DNA from: an uncultured Maribacter sp.
GTDB taxonomy: Bacteria; Bacteroidota; Bacteroidia; Flavobacteriales; Flavobacteriaceae
Length of the DNA stretch: 64,000 bases
Assembly (NCBI GenBank): GCA_947504045.1
Contig: CANNFY010000002.1
Span: forward strand, 248,001-312,000
Direction of reading: 5' to 3'
Under the pieces are notes generated by a model, which ran no database searches, was not told the DNA's origin, and saw only the letters and a program-made list of their open reading frames with translations. Positions 8,739 to 18,508 of the stretch are shown piece by piece (within the stretch, counting starts at the first letter, position 1; each line of letters starts with the position of its first letter). A program made the translations under genes and the position numbers.

Positions 8739-9608
8739 TTAATTAGAACCTCTCATCTCTACATTAGAAATTGTAATACCACTTGTTTGGTTTCCACCAC
8801 TTTTAATTACTAGGTAAATAGTACCTGAGGTATCAAAAGAGACGATATTACTTCTCGATCCAGTATATGAATTATCAACACAGCCCACAGAAGAAAGCGA
8901 ACCATTAAATGACCCTGTGCCACATCCTGCCCAAGTGTTTAGTCCCATAACAACATTATCAACATAGTCGTTACCTTGTACGGGCTCAACCGTACTAACG
9001 AAAACTTCGAACCAAGTTTCGTCATTTGATTCACCCGAAACAATCATGTCAATTACATATTCTTTACCAGCAACTACTTCTATAGTTTGATAAATTGCTT
9101 GTTGATTAAATCCGCCAGCAGTAATTGTTGCACTAGACTCATTAAAATTCCAACTAGCTCCATTATCACTTATGTTTAAAATAGTCCATTCTGCATGATC
9201 ACTCTCATTTTCAAATTTTCCACCTCTAACTAAGTTTCCAGCAACGGGGTCAGACGATTCCACATTAATACTTTGGGTAACTGTTTGGGACACCCCTCCT
9301 ATTCCAGTAACTTTGTGTTGTACAGTGTATATACCTGCATCTGGATAAAAAACTGTTTCTTCAGTGCCTCCTGCATTAAAACCTGCTCCATTATCCAGGT
9401 CCCAGCTAGAAGTGAGGTAGCTATTATTTGCGGTTAACAAATACGTATTATTAGCATTGGCATTGGTTATTGTAAATCCTGCATCTAATTCCGTTGATAC
9501 AATACCATTACCCTCTCCTATTTCATTTGGTTGACAAGCAATTAAAAGAGAACTTAGTACAATTGCTGTATACCTAAACCGTTTATTTAAATTTATAGTT
9601 AATTTCAT
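8739..9608 (-). CDS. Surface glycan-binding lipoprotein, PKD plus CBM-like domain
   Basis: The lipoprotein signal ends LLIAC at Cys25. Residues about 38-117 are a PKD domain (SSWDLDNGAGF, VFYPDAGIYTVQHKV, then a hydrophobic closing strand). Residues about 123-289 start LVRGGKFENESDHAEW and end ISNVEMRG, the usual frame of a CBM4/9-like beta-sandwich with exposed Trp and Phe residues. It sits directly after SusD, where Bacteroidota loci encode the surface glycan-binding protein (SusE/F position), so it probably holds glucan chains at the outer membrane. It has no catalytic motif. Confidence 0.85.
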   Translation of the reverse strand: MKLTINLNKRFRYTAIVLSSLLIACQPNEIGEGNGIVSTELDAGFTITNANANNTYLLTANNSYLTSSWDLDNGAGFNAGGTEETVFYPDAGIYTVQHKVTGIGGVSQTVTQSINVESSDPVAGNLVRGGKFENESDHAEWTILNISDNGASWNFNESSATITAGGFNQQAIYQTIEVVAGKEYVIDMIVSGESNDETWFEVFVSTVEPVQGNDYVDNVVMGLNTWAGCGTGSFNGSLSSVGCVDNSYTGSRSNIVSFDTSGTIYLVIKSGGNQTSGITISNVEMRGSN

Positions 9609-9625
9609 TATGATATCTTTAGAGA

Positions 9626-11140
9626 TTAATAATTAGGGTTTTGTTCCAATAATGTGTTTTCCAATTCGGTAAGAGGAATAGGCAATATTTCATGTTTACC
9701 GGCAACAAACCCTCTATCTGCCAAAGCTGTTGAAGCTCTACCTGTTCTAACCAAATCGTACCATCTGTGACCTTCGCCTGCCAGCTCTAAACGACGTTCG
9801 TTTAAAACAGCATCCAATGTTACAGGAATAGAAGGTAAACCTACCCTTGCCCTAACGGCATCTAACAGTGCCTGAGCACGAGCACCTGTACCTCCTAAAG
9901 CTTCAGCTTCTAGTAAGTAGGTGTCGGCTAAACGTATCATATAAGTATGCTGTTTGTAGTTAAGAACAGAAGCTCCACCACCTGTAGATACATCTGCGTT
10001 TAAAGGCATAAACTTTTTTAGAAAATAGCCTGTATATTGATAATTCTCTTCTAATTCGACTTCCCCAGCTTCTCTAAATGATTGTAAATCTTCAACTGTA
10101 GCATCAAACCTTGGGTCACCGCTAAGTGCATCATACAAATCTTGAGTAATTATATTAAAACCCCATCCTGCAGCATAGTCTGGTGCTGAAGAGCCAGCTG
10201 AACGCACAAAACCACGTGGTCCTACCATTACATTTAAACTATTGCCTTCATCATTACCAGCACCCCAAAACCACCAGTCTGCATTGCTTTTATCGGTATG
10301 TGCAATTTCAATAATAGATTCACTATTATAATTATTACCAACAATCCATAAATCAGAAAAATTATCTAGTAATTTATATCCAAATGCACTTGTAGAACCG
10401 GGAGTACCATTAACATCTGCTAATTGTGAAGCGGCTTCACTGTTTTTACCTTGATACAAATACACTTTACCTAAAAGAGCTTTAGCAGCACCTTGCGTTA
10501 AGCGCCCTGCCTCATTTGTAAGGTCTAAACTTACTGGTAAGTCTAGTATTGCTTCTAGTAAATCGGTTTCAATTTGAGCATATACCTCAGTTGGGTCAGC
10601 TTGTGTAACATCATAAATAGCATCGGTGCTAATAGGAGTTGTAATTAGTGGTATGTTTTTGAACAGCTTAACTAATTCAAAATAATAAACAGCTCTTAAA
10701 GCTTTACTTTCGGCTGTAAATCTTGCCCTTGTAGCATTAGGCATATCAACATCGGGTAATTTGGTTAATAATGTATTTGCTCTAAATATACCTTGATAAA
10801 AATCGCTCCAATAGCTAGTGCCAACGGTAGCTTCACTTATCGTATAATTAGAAAAAACTTGAAACTGTGTACCGTCAGAAGAGCTACCACCACCCGCAAA
10901 ATGATCATCTGAACCCGAATTTAAAAATGCAATCATATTTTCAAATCCGCGAGATTGTTTACCAATAACATCATAAACAGCTACTAGGCCTGAATACGCT
11001 TCTTCCTCGTTTGAATAATAGTTTTCTTCTAACGCAGTTCCTTTTGGTTCTACTTCTAAAAACTCTTCACTACAGGATACCATTAAAACTATTGTTGCTA
11101 AAGCAACCCCTGTAGCGATTATATTTTTTACTTTTTTCAT
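9626..11140 (-). CDS. susD: SusD/RagB-family glycan-binding lipoprotein
   Basis: The signal MKKVKNIIATGVALATIVLMVSC has the lipid Cys at 23, followed by the SusD N-terminal pattern EEFLEVEPKGTALEENYYSNEEEAY. TPR-like helical pairs carry LRAVYYFELVKLF and AKALLGKVYLYQGK. The C-terminal RRLELAGEGHRWYDLVRTGRA and EILPIPLTELENT are hallmark SusD features. The 504-residue length is normal. The start lies 12 bp below the SusC stop, so the two are co-transcribed; it would form the lid of the SusC channel and capture oligosaccharides. Confidence 0.95.
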   Translation of the reverse strand: MKKVKNIIATGVALATIVLMVSCSEEFLEVEPKGTALEENYYSNEEEAYSGLVAVYDVIGKQSRGFENMIAFLNSGSDDHFAGGGSSSDGTQFQVFSNYTISEATVGTSYWSDFYQGIFRANTLLTKLPDVDMPNATRARFTAESKALRAVYYFELVKLFKNIPLITTPISTDAIYDVTQADPTEVYAQIETDLLEAILDLPVSLDLTNEAGRLTQGAAKALLGKVYLYQGKNSEAASQLADVNGTPGSTSAFGYKLLDNFSDLWIVGNNYNSESIIEIAHTDKSNADWWFWGAGNDEGNSLNVMVGPRGFVRSAGSSAPDYAAGWGFNIITQDLYDALSGDPRFDATVEDLQSFREAGEVELEENYQYTGYFLKKFMPLNADVSTGGGASVLNYKQHTYMIRLADTYLLEAEALGGTGARAQALLDAVRARVGLPSIPVTLDAVLNERRLELAGEGHRWYDLVRTGRASTALADRGFVAGKHEILPIPLTELENTLLEQNPNY

Positions 11141-11152
11141 ATCACTATTTTT

Positions 11153-14100
11153 TTAAAATTGTAAGTTAATGCCAACCTGATTTGTAATTGCCTGTGGATA
11201 ATAACCACGGTCAATACCAAAAATTCCTCCCCCAATTTCAGGATCATAACCACTATATTTTGTAAATGTGAATAGATTTTCTGAAGTCAGATAAATTCTT
11301 AATTTACTTATACCATATCGGTTTAGAATATCTGAAGGAATTGAATATCCTAGTTGTATTGTTTTAAATCTTAAATAATCTCCATCTTCTAAATAAAAAT
11401 CGGAAGGATTGGAAAAATTATTATTAGTATCGTTTGTTGTTAATCTTGGGTAAGTATTTGTAGAACCTTCCCCAACCCATCTATTTAAAGCTGATGTTTG
11501 ATAATTTGCATTTTCTACGTCTAATCTTCTTAGACCTTGAAAAATTTTATTTCCACTAGCTCCTTGACAGAAAACTAAAAGATCAATGTTTTTGTAATCT
11601 ATATTAAAAGTAAATCCAAAAGTTATTTTTGGTATTGAACTACCTAAGAAATCTCTATCATCAGAATCGATATCCCCATCATCATCTAAATCTTGCCATT
11701 TAAAATCACCAGGTTTTGCATTTGGTTGAATTACCGTGCCAGCTGAGTTTACATAATTATCTATTTCTGCTTGATTTTGAAAAATTCCATTAGTCTTAAA
11801 CCCAAAGAAAGAATTTACGGGTTGCCCTACTTGCGTTCGGGTAATCGGGTAAGTACTGGATTGTAACGTAGCACCACCAGACAAGAAATCTACGCCATTA
11901 CCCAGGAAGGTAACTTCATTTTCTAAGAACGATATGTTACCATTCAACGATACATTAAAGTCATTGAAACTTTTGTTGTAACCAATTTCTAAATCGACAC
12001 CGGTATTTTCCATATCGGCTACATTACCAGTAGGGCTACCAACTGCACCAACATAACCCGGTATGGTAACACTTTGTAAAATACCCGTGGTTTCCTTTTT
12101 GTACCAATCAAATGCCAATGAGAAATCATTAAACAATTTGGTATCAAAACCAATGTTCAATTGACTTGTTTCTTCCCATTTTAAATCTGGGTTAGAAGGT
12201 GCATCTGGACTATTACCAATTATTACAGATCCAGAGGTTCCAATAGTGTAGTTTCTACCACCGCTAACCGTTGATAGATATTGAAAATCTCCGATGGCGT
12301 CACTACCTGTAACTCCATACCCTCCTCTAAACTTTAATTGGTTTACGACTTCATTTTCCTTCCAAAAACTTTCTCTAGAAGGCACCCAACCTGCCGAAAA
12401 AGATGGAAAGAATCCATATTTATTATTGGCACCAAAACGTGAAGATCCATCACGTCTTATAATTGCTGTAAGCAGGTATTTCTCATCATAATCATAAGTT
12501 AGTCTAGAAAATAATGAATTTACTTTGTGCTCGTTGCCTGTGTAGGCCGATGCAGTAATTTGATCCGTAGGCACACTAAAATTAAACGAAGCATCTTTGT
12601 AATTATCGACTGGAATATCAAAATAGGTAACCGTTTCACCCGAAGAAATATTATCTACATATGCTCCTTGACCTAGCAATAGGCTAAAGTTATGGTTACC
12701 CAACTTGTTAGCATAAGTAACCGTGTTCTCTATATTCCAACCTAAACCTTTATTGGTACCTCTAGAAATGTTATTTTGGGTAGTTATAGAAGATGCATTT
12801 AAGTAAGAAACAGGCGTGTAACTTTCATAACCCCAATAAGCAAGTTTCCCTCCTAAAGTACTTCTAAATGTCAATCCTTCAATTGGTTCATATTCCAGAT
12901 ATGCATTACCAACAAAATTGTCTGCCCAACCATAATTTCCTAATAATGTTTGTTGGTAAGCTAAAGGATTAGACATTTCTTGAGCTACTAAGTTAGAAAT
13001 TCCGTAGGGGTTTCCAGTAGCATCTCTCCATATACCGTTATTGGTATATGGAGCTTGTGCAGCTATAATTGGATCGGTTTCAACAGTTGGGGTTAATGGG
13101 TCTAAGTTTATTGCAGATGACAATGGACCTCCAAATTCACTGTTGGTATTACCAATACCTATATTTTTTTCGTTGGAATATCCAACTGTTTGCCCAAAAC
13201 GTAATTTGTCTGTTATATTATGTGTCGAATTTAGGCGGATATTTTTTCTTGTGTAATTAGAAATATCACTTAGTACGATGCCTTGTTGATCTGTATATCC
13301 AAATGATGCATAATATTTAGAAACCTCATTACCACCACTTAAACTTAACTCATGACTGGTTCTAGTTGCGCCTTTATTAAAAATTTCTGATTGCCAGTCT
13401 GTACCTTCACCTAATGAAGTTGGATTGGAATATAAAATACCACCACCTCCATTAACTGATTTTTCATTTAATAAAGTTGCATATTCAGTAGCGTTTAAAA
13501 GATCTAATTTTCTTGCAGCAGAAGATATTCCAGTATATCCATTATAATTTACAGTTAACTTACCAGATTTTCCTTTTTTTGTTGTAACAAGAATAACTCC
13601 TGTTGCTGCTCTTGCTCCATAAATTGCCTGAGATGCTGCGTCTTTTAGTACTTCTATAGATTCAATATCTGATTGGTTTAAATATCCTATACCGCCAGAA
13701 TCAACCACAACGCCATCTACAACCCACAGTGGTTCATTACTGCCCAATGTGGTAATTCCTCTAACTCTGACAGTTGAAGAAGAGCCAGGTTGTCCGGAAT
13801 TAGCAGCAATAGTAATACCAGAAACTCTACCTTGTAATGTTTGCTCAACTCGTGTTATAGGTAAATCTTCAAGTTCAGTCTGTTTTACTCCAGAAATAGC
13901 ACCCGTTATCACACTCTTTTTTTGAGTACCATAACCAACTACAACAACTTCATCTAATTGCTGTAAGTCTTCTATTAAAACAATATTTAAATCTGCGTTG
14001 TTCTTTACAACAATGTTTTGGCTTATATAACCAAGATAACTGAAAGACAATATATTACCAACCTCTGTATGGATTGTAAATATACCATCAAAATCTGTAA

Positions 14101-14266
14101 CTGTACCTTTAGAAGTTCCTTTTTCAATTACGTTTGCTCCAGGAATAGGAGCACCCGTTTCATCCTTTACAAGTCCATTTATGGTAATTTCTTGAGCAAA
14201 AGAAAACCATGAAGAGAGAACACATAAAATCATAAAGGATTTTAAAATCAGTTTGTTTTGTTTCAT
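11153..14266 (-). CDS. susC: SusC/RagA-family TonB-dependent outer-membrane transporter
   Basis: I start at ATG 14266, because MKQNKLILKSFMILCVLSSWFSFAQ is a normal signal peptide; an in-frame ATG at 14317 would add 17 unlikely residues. After the signal comes a carboxypeptidase-like domain (ITINGLVKDETGAPIPGANV to about residue 100), a TonB-box-like LDEVVVVGYGTQKK, the plug domain (PITRVEQTLQGRVSGI and EVLKDAASQAIYGARAATGV) and a 22-strand-type barrel ending INLQF. Length is 1037 residues. It heads the glucan locus and would import oligosaccharides with TonB energy. Confidence 0.95.
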   Translation of the reverse strand: MKQNKLILKSFMILCVLSSWFSFAQEITINGLVKDETGAPIPGANVIEKGTSKGTVTDFDGIFTIHTEVGNILSFSYLGYISQNIVVKNNADLNIVLIEDLQQLDEVVVVGYGTQKKSVITGAISGVKQTELEDLPITRVEQTLQGRVSGITIAANSGQPGSSSTVRVRGITTLGSNEPLWVVDGVVVDSGGIGYLNQSDIESIEVLKDAASQAIYGARAATGVILVTTKKGKSGKLTVNYNGYTGISSAARKLDLLNATEYATLLNEKSVNGGGGILYSNPTSLGEGTDWQSEIFNKGATRTSHELSLSGGNEVSKYYASFGYTDQQGIVLSDISNYTRKNIRLNSTHNITDKLRFGQTVGYSNEKNIGIGNTNSEFGGPLSSAINLDPLTPTVETDPIIAAQAPYTNNGIWRDATGNPYGISNLVAQEMSNPLAYQQTLLGNYGWADNFVGNAYLEYEPIEGLTFRSTLGGKLAYWGYESYTPVSYLNASSITTQNNISRGTNKGLGWNIENTVTYANKLGNHNFSLLLGQGAYVDNISSGETVTYFDIPVDNYKDASFNFSVPTDQITASAYTGNEHKVNSLFSRLTYDYDEKYLLTAIIRRDGSSRFGANNKYGFFPSFSAGWVPSRESFWKENEVVNQLKFRGGYGVTGSDAIGDFQYLSTVSGGRNYTIGTSGSVIIGNSPDAPSNPDLKWEETSQLNIGFDTKLFNDFSLAFDWYKKETTGILQSVTIPGYVGAVGSPTGNVADMENTGVDLEIGYNKSFNDFNVSLNGNISFLENEVTFLGNGVDFLSGGATLQSSTYPITRTQVGQPVNSFFGFKTNGIFQNQAEIDNYVNSAGTVIQPNAKPGDFKWQDLDDDGDIDSDDRDFLGSSIPKITFGFTFNIDYKNIDLLVFCQGASGNKIFQGLRRLDVENANYQTSALNRWVGEGSTNTYPRLTTNDTNNNFSNPSDFYLEDGDYLRFKTIQLGYSIPSDILNRYGISKLRIYLTSENLFTFTKYSGYDPEIGGGIFGIDRGYYPQAITNQVGINLQF

Positions 14267-14396
14267 ACTTAAGTTTGATTTAGTTTTTTGAACATCAAAT
14301 GACAAATGTCTTGACACAAATTAAACCTAGAAGTGGGGGTAAGTACAAAGCAAAGTATTACATAAGTAGATTTACGCAATATATAAAAACATATAA

Positions 14397-14419
14397 ATAA
14401 CTATAAATAAGATAGTTAT
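14397..14419. promoter_or_regulatory. Inverted repeat upstream of susC
   Basis: ATAACTA (14397-14403) and TAGTTAT (14413-14419) are perfect 7-bp arms with a 9-bp spacer, about 130 bp upstream of the susC start and between it and the SusR-like gene. The position suits an operator for the adjacent regulator. The region is very AT rich, so chance is possible. No convincing TTG/TAnnTTTG promoter was found nearby. Confidence 0.3.
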
Positions 14420-14544
14420 ATAAAAAAATAGGAGTAAATAAAGTAGTGAATATATAAGTAGTATATAGAAAAAATACGATTTTTAATATGTTAAAATAAT
14501 GAATTCAACAATTTAAACTCTAATATTTTAACACAAAATAATTA

Positions 14545-16242
14545 TTACATTATTTTTTTTACCATATTCTCAAAGTTATCTCTATCTATAGCGTTGTTCC
14601 TAACTTTTACTCGGTAATTATAAATTGTATTTACAGAGTATCTTAAGATTTTTGCTATTTGTGAACTATTTGAAATACCTAACCTTATTAGTGCAAAAAT
14701 TCGTAATTCAACGGTTAGGTTATCTTCTGTTTTTACAGTTATTTTTTCATCATCTTGTAATAAATTATTAAAGTCCTCAATAAAATTAGGATAAATATGC
14801 AAAAAGGATTTGTCAAAATTCGTATAGAAGATTTTCAATTCTTCATCCACAACATCTTTAGATTTAATAAGTTTAAGTAACTCATTAGTTTTATTTGTAA
14901 CTATAAACTTACGCACAGTTTTTCTGTAAACATCTAACTTGTCAATGTACTCTGAATATAAGTTCAAAAATGTACCTATATATTGTTCTTTAATGGAATC
15001 TACAGCAGAAAGTTCTTCGTATAATCTTTTAAGATCGTTATTTTTAAAATTTAATTGTTCATTAAGATTTTTAAGCTTCAAATTTGCTGTTTTTAAAGAC
15101 TCTCTACCTAACTTAATTTTTTGATACTGTCTAAAAATAAAAAACAAGGCAATCATTAATATTCCAGACAAAAGACTAATAAATATTAATTGTTTTTTAA
15201 GTTTTCTACTTTGTTTAAAGCTTTCTACTTCATAGGATTTTGAAATTACAGGTAATACATTGGAAATATCTAAAAATCTTAATTTAGAGTTGTAAAACTT
15301 TGCATCTTCAAAAGAAAAATTAATATACTTATGAGCCATTTTAACATTACCTTCTTCAAATAAAATTACCGCTAAATTTGTCATAGAGGCATTATCTTTT
15401 ACAGAGGATTGAATGTCGGAAATAGCTGAAAGTATTAGGAATTTTTTTTGTCTTTTTCTGTTTCCATCGACTTCATAACTCATGTATGATCTATTAAAAG
15501 CCACTGTAGCATATTCACGAGTACCCATTTTTGTATGCTCTAATCTTTGAGCGTTAATTTCCAATGCTTTTTTAGTATCTCTTTTATCTCTATAATTTTG
15601 TTCTTCAACTTCTAAAACTAGCTTTGAATTTTTATCTAGCATAGATATTTGTGTATTTAGAGAATCTCTGTAAGAAAAATAAAGTTGCTGGTATTTTTTA
15701 TTAATACTATTTACTCTAGAAATATTTCTAAGTTCATAATAACATTTTTTATAAATTATATAATATTCTTTAATTAAATTTTCAGATAAATTTGATGCAG
15801 ATATTTCTTCAAGTAAATTTATAGATTCATCATATCTACCAGATGTAGTTAAAAGTTTAGCAAGTCTTAGTGTTGATTCTTGAATTAGTTCTATATTATC
15901 TAATTCCTTAGCTAATTTTAAATTCTTTTCAATGAAATATAAAGTAGCATCAAAACTGTAATATTCATATTCATCAATTAATCTATTTGTTATATAATAT
16001 TGGTTTTCTTTAGAAGCCGTAGTATCTTCAAGTAATAGTTTTAAATTATTAATTCTTTCTTCTTTAGAATTATCATACTCATTTCTTTTTAACATTACTT
16101 CATCCATTACAACAAGTAAGGAGTCAATATTTTGTGAGTATGAAACAGTAGGAATAAGCAGAAGAAATAGTAAAAAAAAGTTAATTAAATTTATTTTTTT
16201 TTTACTTGAAGTCATAAAAAGCAATAATTTAAAATATTTCAC
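14545..16242 (-). CDS. SusR-like membrane regulator (TPR, TM, DUF6377-type HTH)
   Basis: The N-terminus (start at 16242, or at 16215 which gives a cleaner signal) is a secretion signal ending VSYSQ. Residues about 40-340 are TPR-like helical repeats in the periplasm. A transmembrane segment (FISLLSGILMIALFFIFRQY, about 350-370) is followed by a coiled coil (KLKNLNEQLNFKNNDLKRLYEELS) and a C-terminal HTH (ELRIFALIRLGISNSSQIAKILRYSVNTIYNYRVKVRN). The family, as I recall it, is DUF6377, related to SusR. It is encoded on the same strand upstream of susC, so it is the likely glucan-responsive activator of the locus. Confidence 0.85.
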   Translation of the reverse strand: MKYFKLLLFMTSSKKKINLINFFLLFLLLIPTVSYSQNIDSLLVVMDEVMLKRNEYDNSKEERINNLKLLLEDTTASKENQYYITNRLIDEYEYYSFDATLYFIEKNLKLAKELDNIELIQESTLRLAKLLTTSGRYDESINLLEEISASNLSENLIKEYYIIYKKCYYELRNISRVNSINKKYQQLYFSYRDSLNTQISMLDKNSKLVLEVEEQNYRDKRDTKKALEINAQRLEHTKMGTREYATVAFNRSYMSYEVDGNRKRQKKFLILSAISDIQSSVKDNASMTNLAVILFEEGNVKMAHKYINFSFEDAKFYNSKLRFLDISNVLPVISKSYEVESFKQSRKLKKQLIFISLLSGILMIALFFIFRQYQKIKLGRESLKTANLKLKNLNEQLNFKNNDLKRLYEELSAVDSIKEQYIGTFLNLYSEYIDKLDVYRKTVRKFIVTNKTNELLKLIKSKDVVDEELKIFYTNFDKSFLHIYPNFIEDFNNLLQDDEKITVKTEDNLTVELRIFALIRLGISNSSQIAKILRYSVNTIYNYRVKVRNNAIDRDNFENMVKKIM

Positions 16243-16503
16243 AACTTATTAGGTTCTAAAAATCAGATATTTAATTATGATACAATGTTTATTGTAAAAG
16301 TAAGTAATATAATTTGTAACATTTAAATATAAAAATTTACTATTAAATAAGCATTTATGGTGCCTAGTATATTTTTTAAATGGTATTTTAAAATTAGATT
16401 AAGCTATTATTGTATTTGTTTTAGTTTCCAATAAAGCTTTCATTGCTTTTAAAAAAAGAAAGTATAAAAACTTACAATTTTATCTAACTATTTAAAATAT
16501 ATT

Positions 16504-17376
16504 TTATAATTCTAAAATAGATTTAATTAAATCATTATTTAAGATTTCTTGAATAATTTTTGAAGTTTGTATAGGTGTTTGTGCAGGGTGGTCTTGAAAT
16601 ACTTTTTTATGTAATTCATCTACCGTATTAGTAAAGGGTATGGCTTTGTTTTTAGATAACTTGTTAATTTTAGATTTATATCTGGTATTAAATTTTAAAT
16701 TATCTGGGTCAACCTTACCTTCATTGATATAACCTCTTGTTTTTTTAGAACACCTACAAGGATTAGCTTCATTTACCAATCCACATTTTTTATTCATCCA
16801 ATTATACAGCTCTTTACGAGTACGCATTAGTTTTACTCGAAAATTACCTGGTGTAATGCCTAGAATTTCACCACCTAGGCTATGTCCTATTTCGAACATT
16901 TCGCCTAGAATATAAATTATTCTTTGTTCTTTAGATAAACATAGTAACATACCTGTTGTACAATTAATTCTAATTTCTTCTATAGTATCTTTTAATTCTT
17001 TTTCTTCTTGTTCATTTAAATCGGAAATAGGAACAGCATCTATAGATTCAAAATAGTTTTCAAAATTTACAAACTTAAATTTTGAACTTTGCTTTTTACT
17101 ATTTAAAAAATGGTTTACTGTAATTCTATATAACCATGTGGTAAATTTACTTTCTCCTTTAAATTTAGATAAAGCGGTAATTACCTTTATAAAAACCTCT
17201 TGAGTTAAATCTTCAGCATCGTGTACATTACCTACGGTTTTTAGAGCCAAATTATACACGAAAAGTTGATGGCGAATAATGAGTGTTTGTAGTGCTTTTT
17301 TATCCCCTTTAACAGATAGTTCTACTAATTTAAAATCTTCAAAATCAGTATAGTTTTTTAAAAATTCATTTTTCAT
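16504..17376 (-). CDS. ECF-type RNA polymerase sigma factor with Cys-rich C-terminal extension
   Basis: Region 2 is clear (LIIRHQLFVYNLALKTVGNVHDAEDLTQEVFIKVITALSKF, TTWLYRITVNHFLNSKK; about residues 32-95). Region 4 follows at about 140-190 (LSKEQRIIYILGEMFEIGHSLGGEILGITPGNFRVKLMRTRKEL). Beyond it is a 95-residue extension starting KKCGLVNEANPCRCSKK, whose three Cys could bind a metal; the rest is basic and helical. At 290 residues it is longer than a basic ECF factor. No anti-sigma gene is adjacent; the extension may replace one. Its link to the glucan locus is positional only. Confidence 0.85.
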   Translation of the reverse strand: MKNEFLKNYTDFEDFKLVELSVKGDKKALQTLIIRHQLFVYNLALKTVGNVHDAEDLTQEVFIKVITALSKFKGESKFTTWLYRITVNHFLNSKKQSSKFKFVNFENYFESIDAVPISDLNEQEEKELKDTIEEIRINCTTGMLLCLSKEQRIIYILGEMFEIGHSLGGEILGITPGNFRVKLMRTRKELYNWMNKKCGLVNEANPCRCSKKTRGYINEGKVDPDNLKFNTRYKSKINKLSKNKAIPFTNTVDELHKKVFQDHPAQTPIQTSKIIQEILNNDLIKSILEL

Positions 17377-17523
17377 AGCTGCTTTTTTGAATGTTTATTT
17401 TTAGACCAAATACGTAAGGAAATTGACTATTACTTAGGTATAACTGAAAATAACTTATGTTTCTTACTTAATTAGACAAGTAAAAAATAAAGGTGTTACA
17501 AAACTATTTTATTTAAAAACAAA

Positions 17524-17559
17524 AAAAGGGGGCAGATTATCATTCATTTGCCCCCTTTT
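17524..17559 (-). terminator. Rho-independent terminator after the SDR gene
   Basis: AAAAGGGGGCA (17524-17534) pairs with TGCCCCCTTTT (17549-17559) around a 14-nt loop, GC rich and flanked by A/T tracts. It sits 30 bp below the stop of the SDR gene on the minus strand. Confidence 0.85.
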
Positions 17560-17589
17560 AATCTATAAAAAAATTATAGTAATTACATT

Positions 17590-18369
17590 TTAAATAGCAT
17601 TAATACCACCGTGTACAGGTATTTCTTCTCCAATAATATATGAAGATTCATCAGACGCTAAAAATAATACTGCTTTAGCTACTTCTTCTGGATTTCCAAA
17701 ACGTTTTAATGCTGTTTCTGCTGTAATAGCTTCAGCTGCTCCAGATAAAACATCATCAGGTAAACCTATTTTGCCCCAGAAAGGAGTTCCAATTGGCCCA
17801 GGGCTTACTGCATTTACACGAATACCTTGTTCAGCTAATTCTGCTGAGGCAACACGTACTAATGAACGTAATGCTGCTTTACTTGCACTTAATAAACTAC
17901 TACCAGCGAAACCTATTTCGTTTAACCAAGACGTTGTAATTATTACTGATGCTTTTGGATTTAAGTTTTTAATACTTTTTTGTAAAGTAAAATAAGATCC
18001 TTTAAAGTTAACATCCATCATGTCATCAAAAAAAGCTTCATCTGTATCTGCTACAGGCGCTAATTTTCCTTTTCCGACATTAATGAATAAAACATCGATA
18101 CCTCCAAATTTTGATTTAGTTTCTGAAAATAAGTTGTCTAGATCTCCTTGCTTGGTAATATCTCCTTTTACGCCATAACTATTAGCTCCTAATTGTTGTA
18201 CTGCAGCGTTTAAACCTTCTTGGCCTCTACCAAACAAAACAACCTTAGCTCCATTATTTACAAATTCTTGAGCTGTTGCTAAACCGATACCACTAGTACC
18301 ACCTGTAATTACTGCTACTTTACCTTCTAATTTTCCCATTGCCTTCTTTTTTTTAAATATGCCGAACAT
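17590..18369 (-). CDS. SDR-family oxidoreductase-like protein lacking the catalytic Tyr
   Basis: A Rossmann-fold protein with the NAD(P)-binding TGGTSGIG motif (about 23-30), the structural NVG in place of NNAG, and SPGPIGTPFW plus a C-terminal IGEEIPVHGGINAI. The active-site block reads SSLLSASKAAL, where classical SDRs have YSASK: the Lys is kept, but the Tyr is Leu. A short basic N-terminus (MFGIFKKKKAMGKLEGK) leaves a second start at Met11 possible. Reduction of a carbonyl by the usual mechanism is doubtful; a binding role or an altered chemistry is possible. It is a monocistronic unit by spacing (139 bp from the COG0523 gene). Confidence 0.85.
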   Translation of the reverse strand: MFGIFKKKKAMGKLEGKVAVITGGTSGIGLATAQEFVNNGAKVVLFGRGQEGLNAAVQQLGANSYGVKGDITKQGDLDNLFSETKSKFGGIDVLFINVGKGKLAPVADTDEAFFDDMMDVNFKGSYFTLQKSIKNLNPKASVIITTSWLNEIGFAGSSLLSASKAALRSLVRVASAELAEQGIRVNAVSPGPIGTPFWGKIGLPDDVLSGAAEAITAETALKRFGNPEEVAKAVLFLASDESSYIIGEEIPVHGGINAI

Positions 18370-18508
18370 ATGATTAATTGATTTTTATTATTACTTGGAC
18401 AATCAAAAAATTAATGTGTTACAAAACTATTTGGGTGATGTTATTGGTTGAACGAATAATTATATAAAAAGGTAATTTACTTTTATTTAATTTTACTTGG
18501 TCTTTTAG

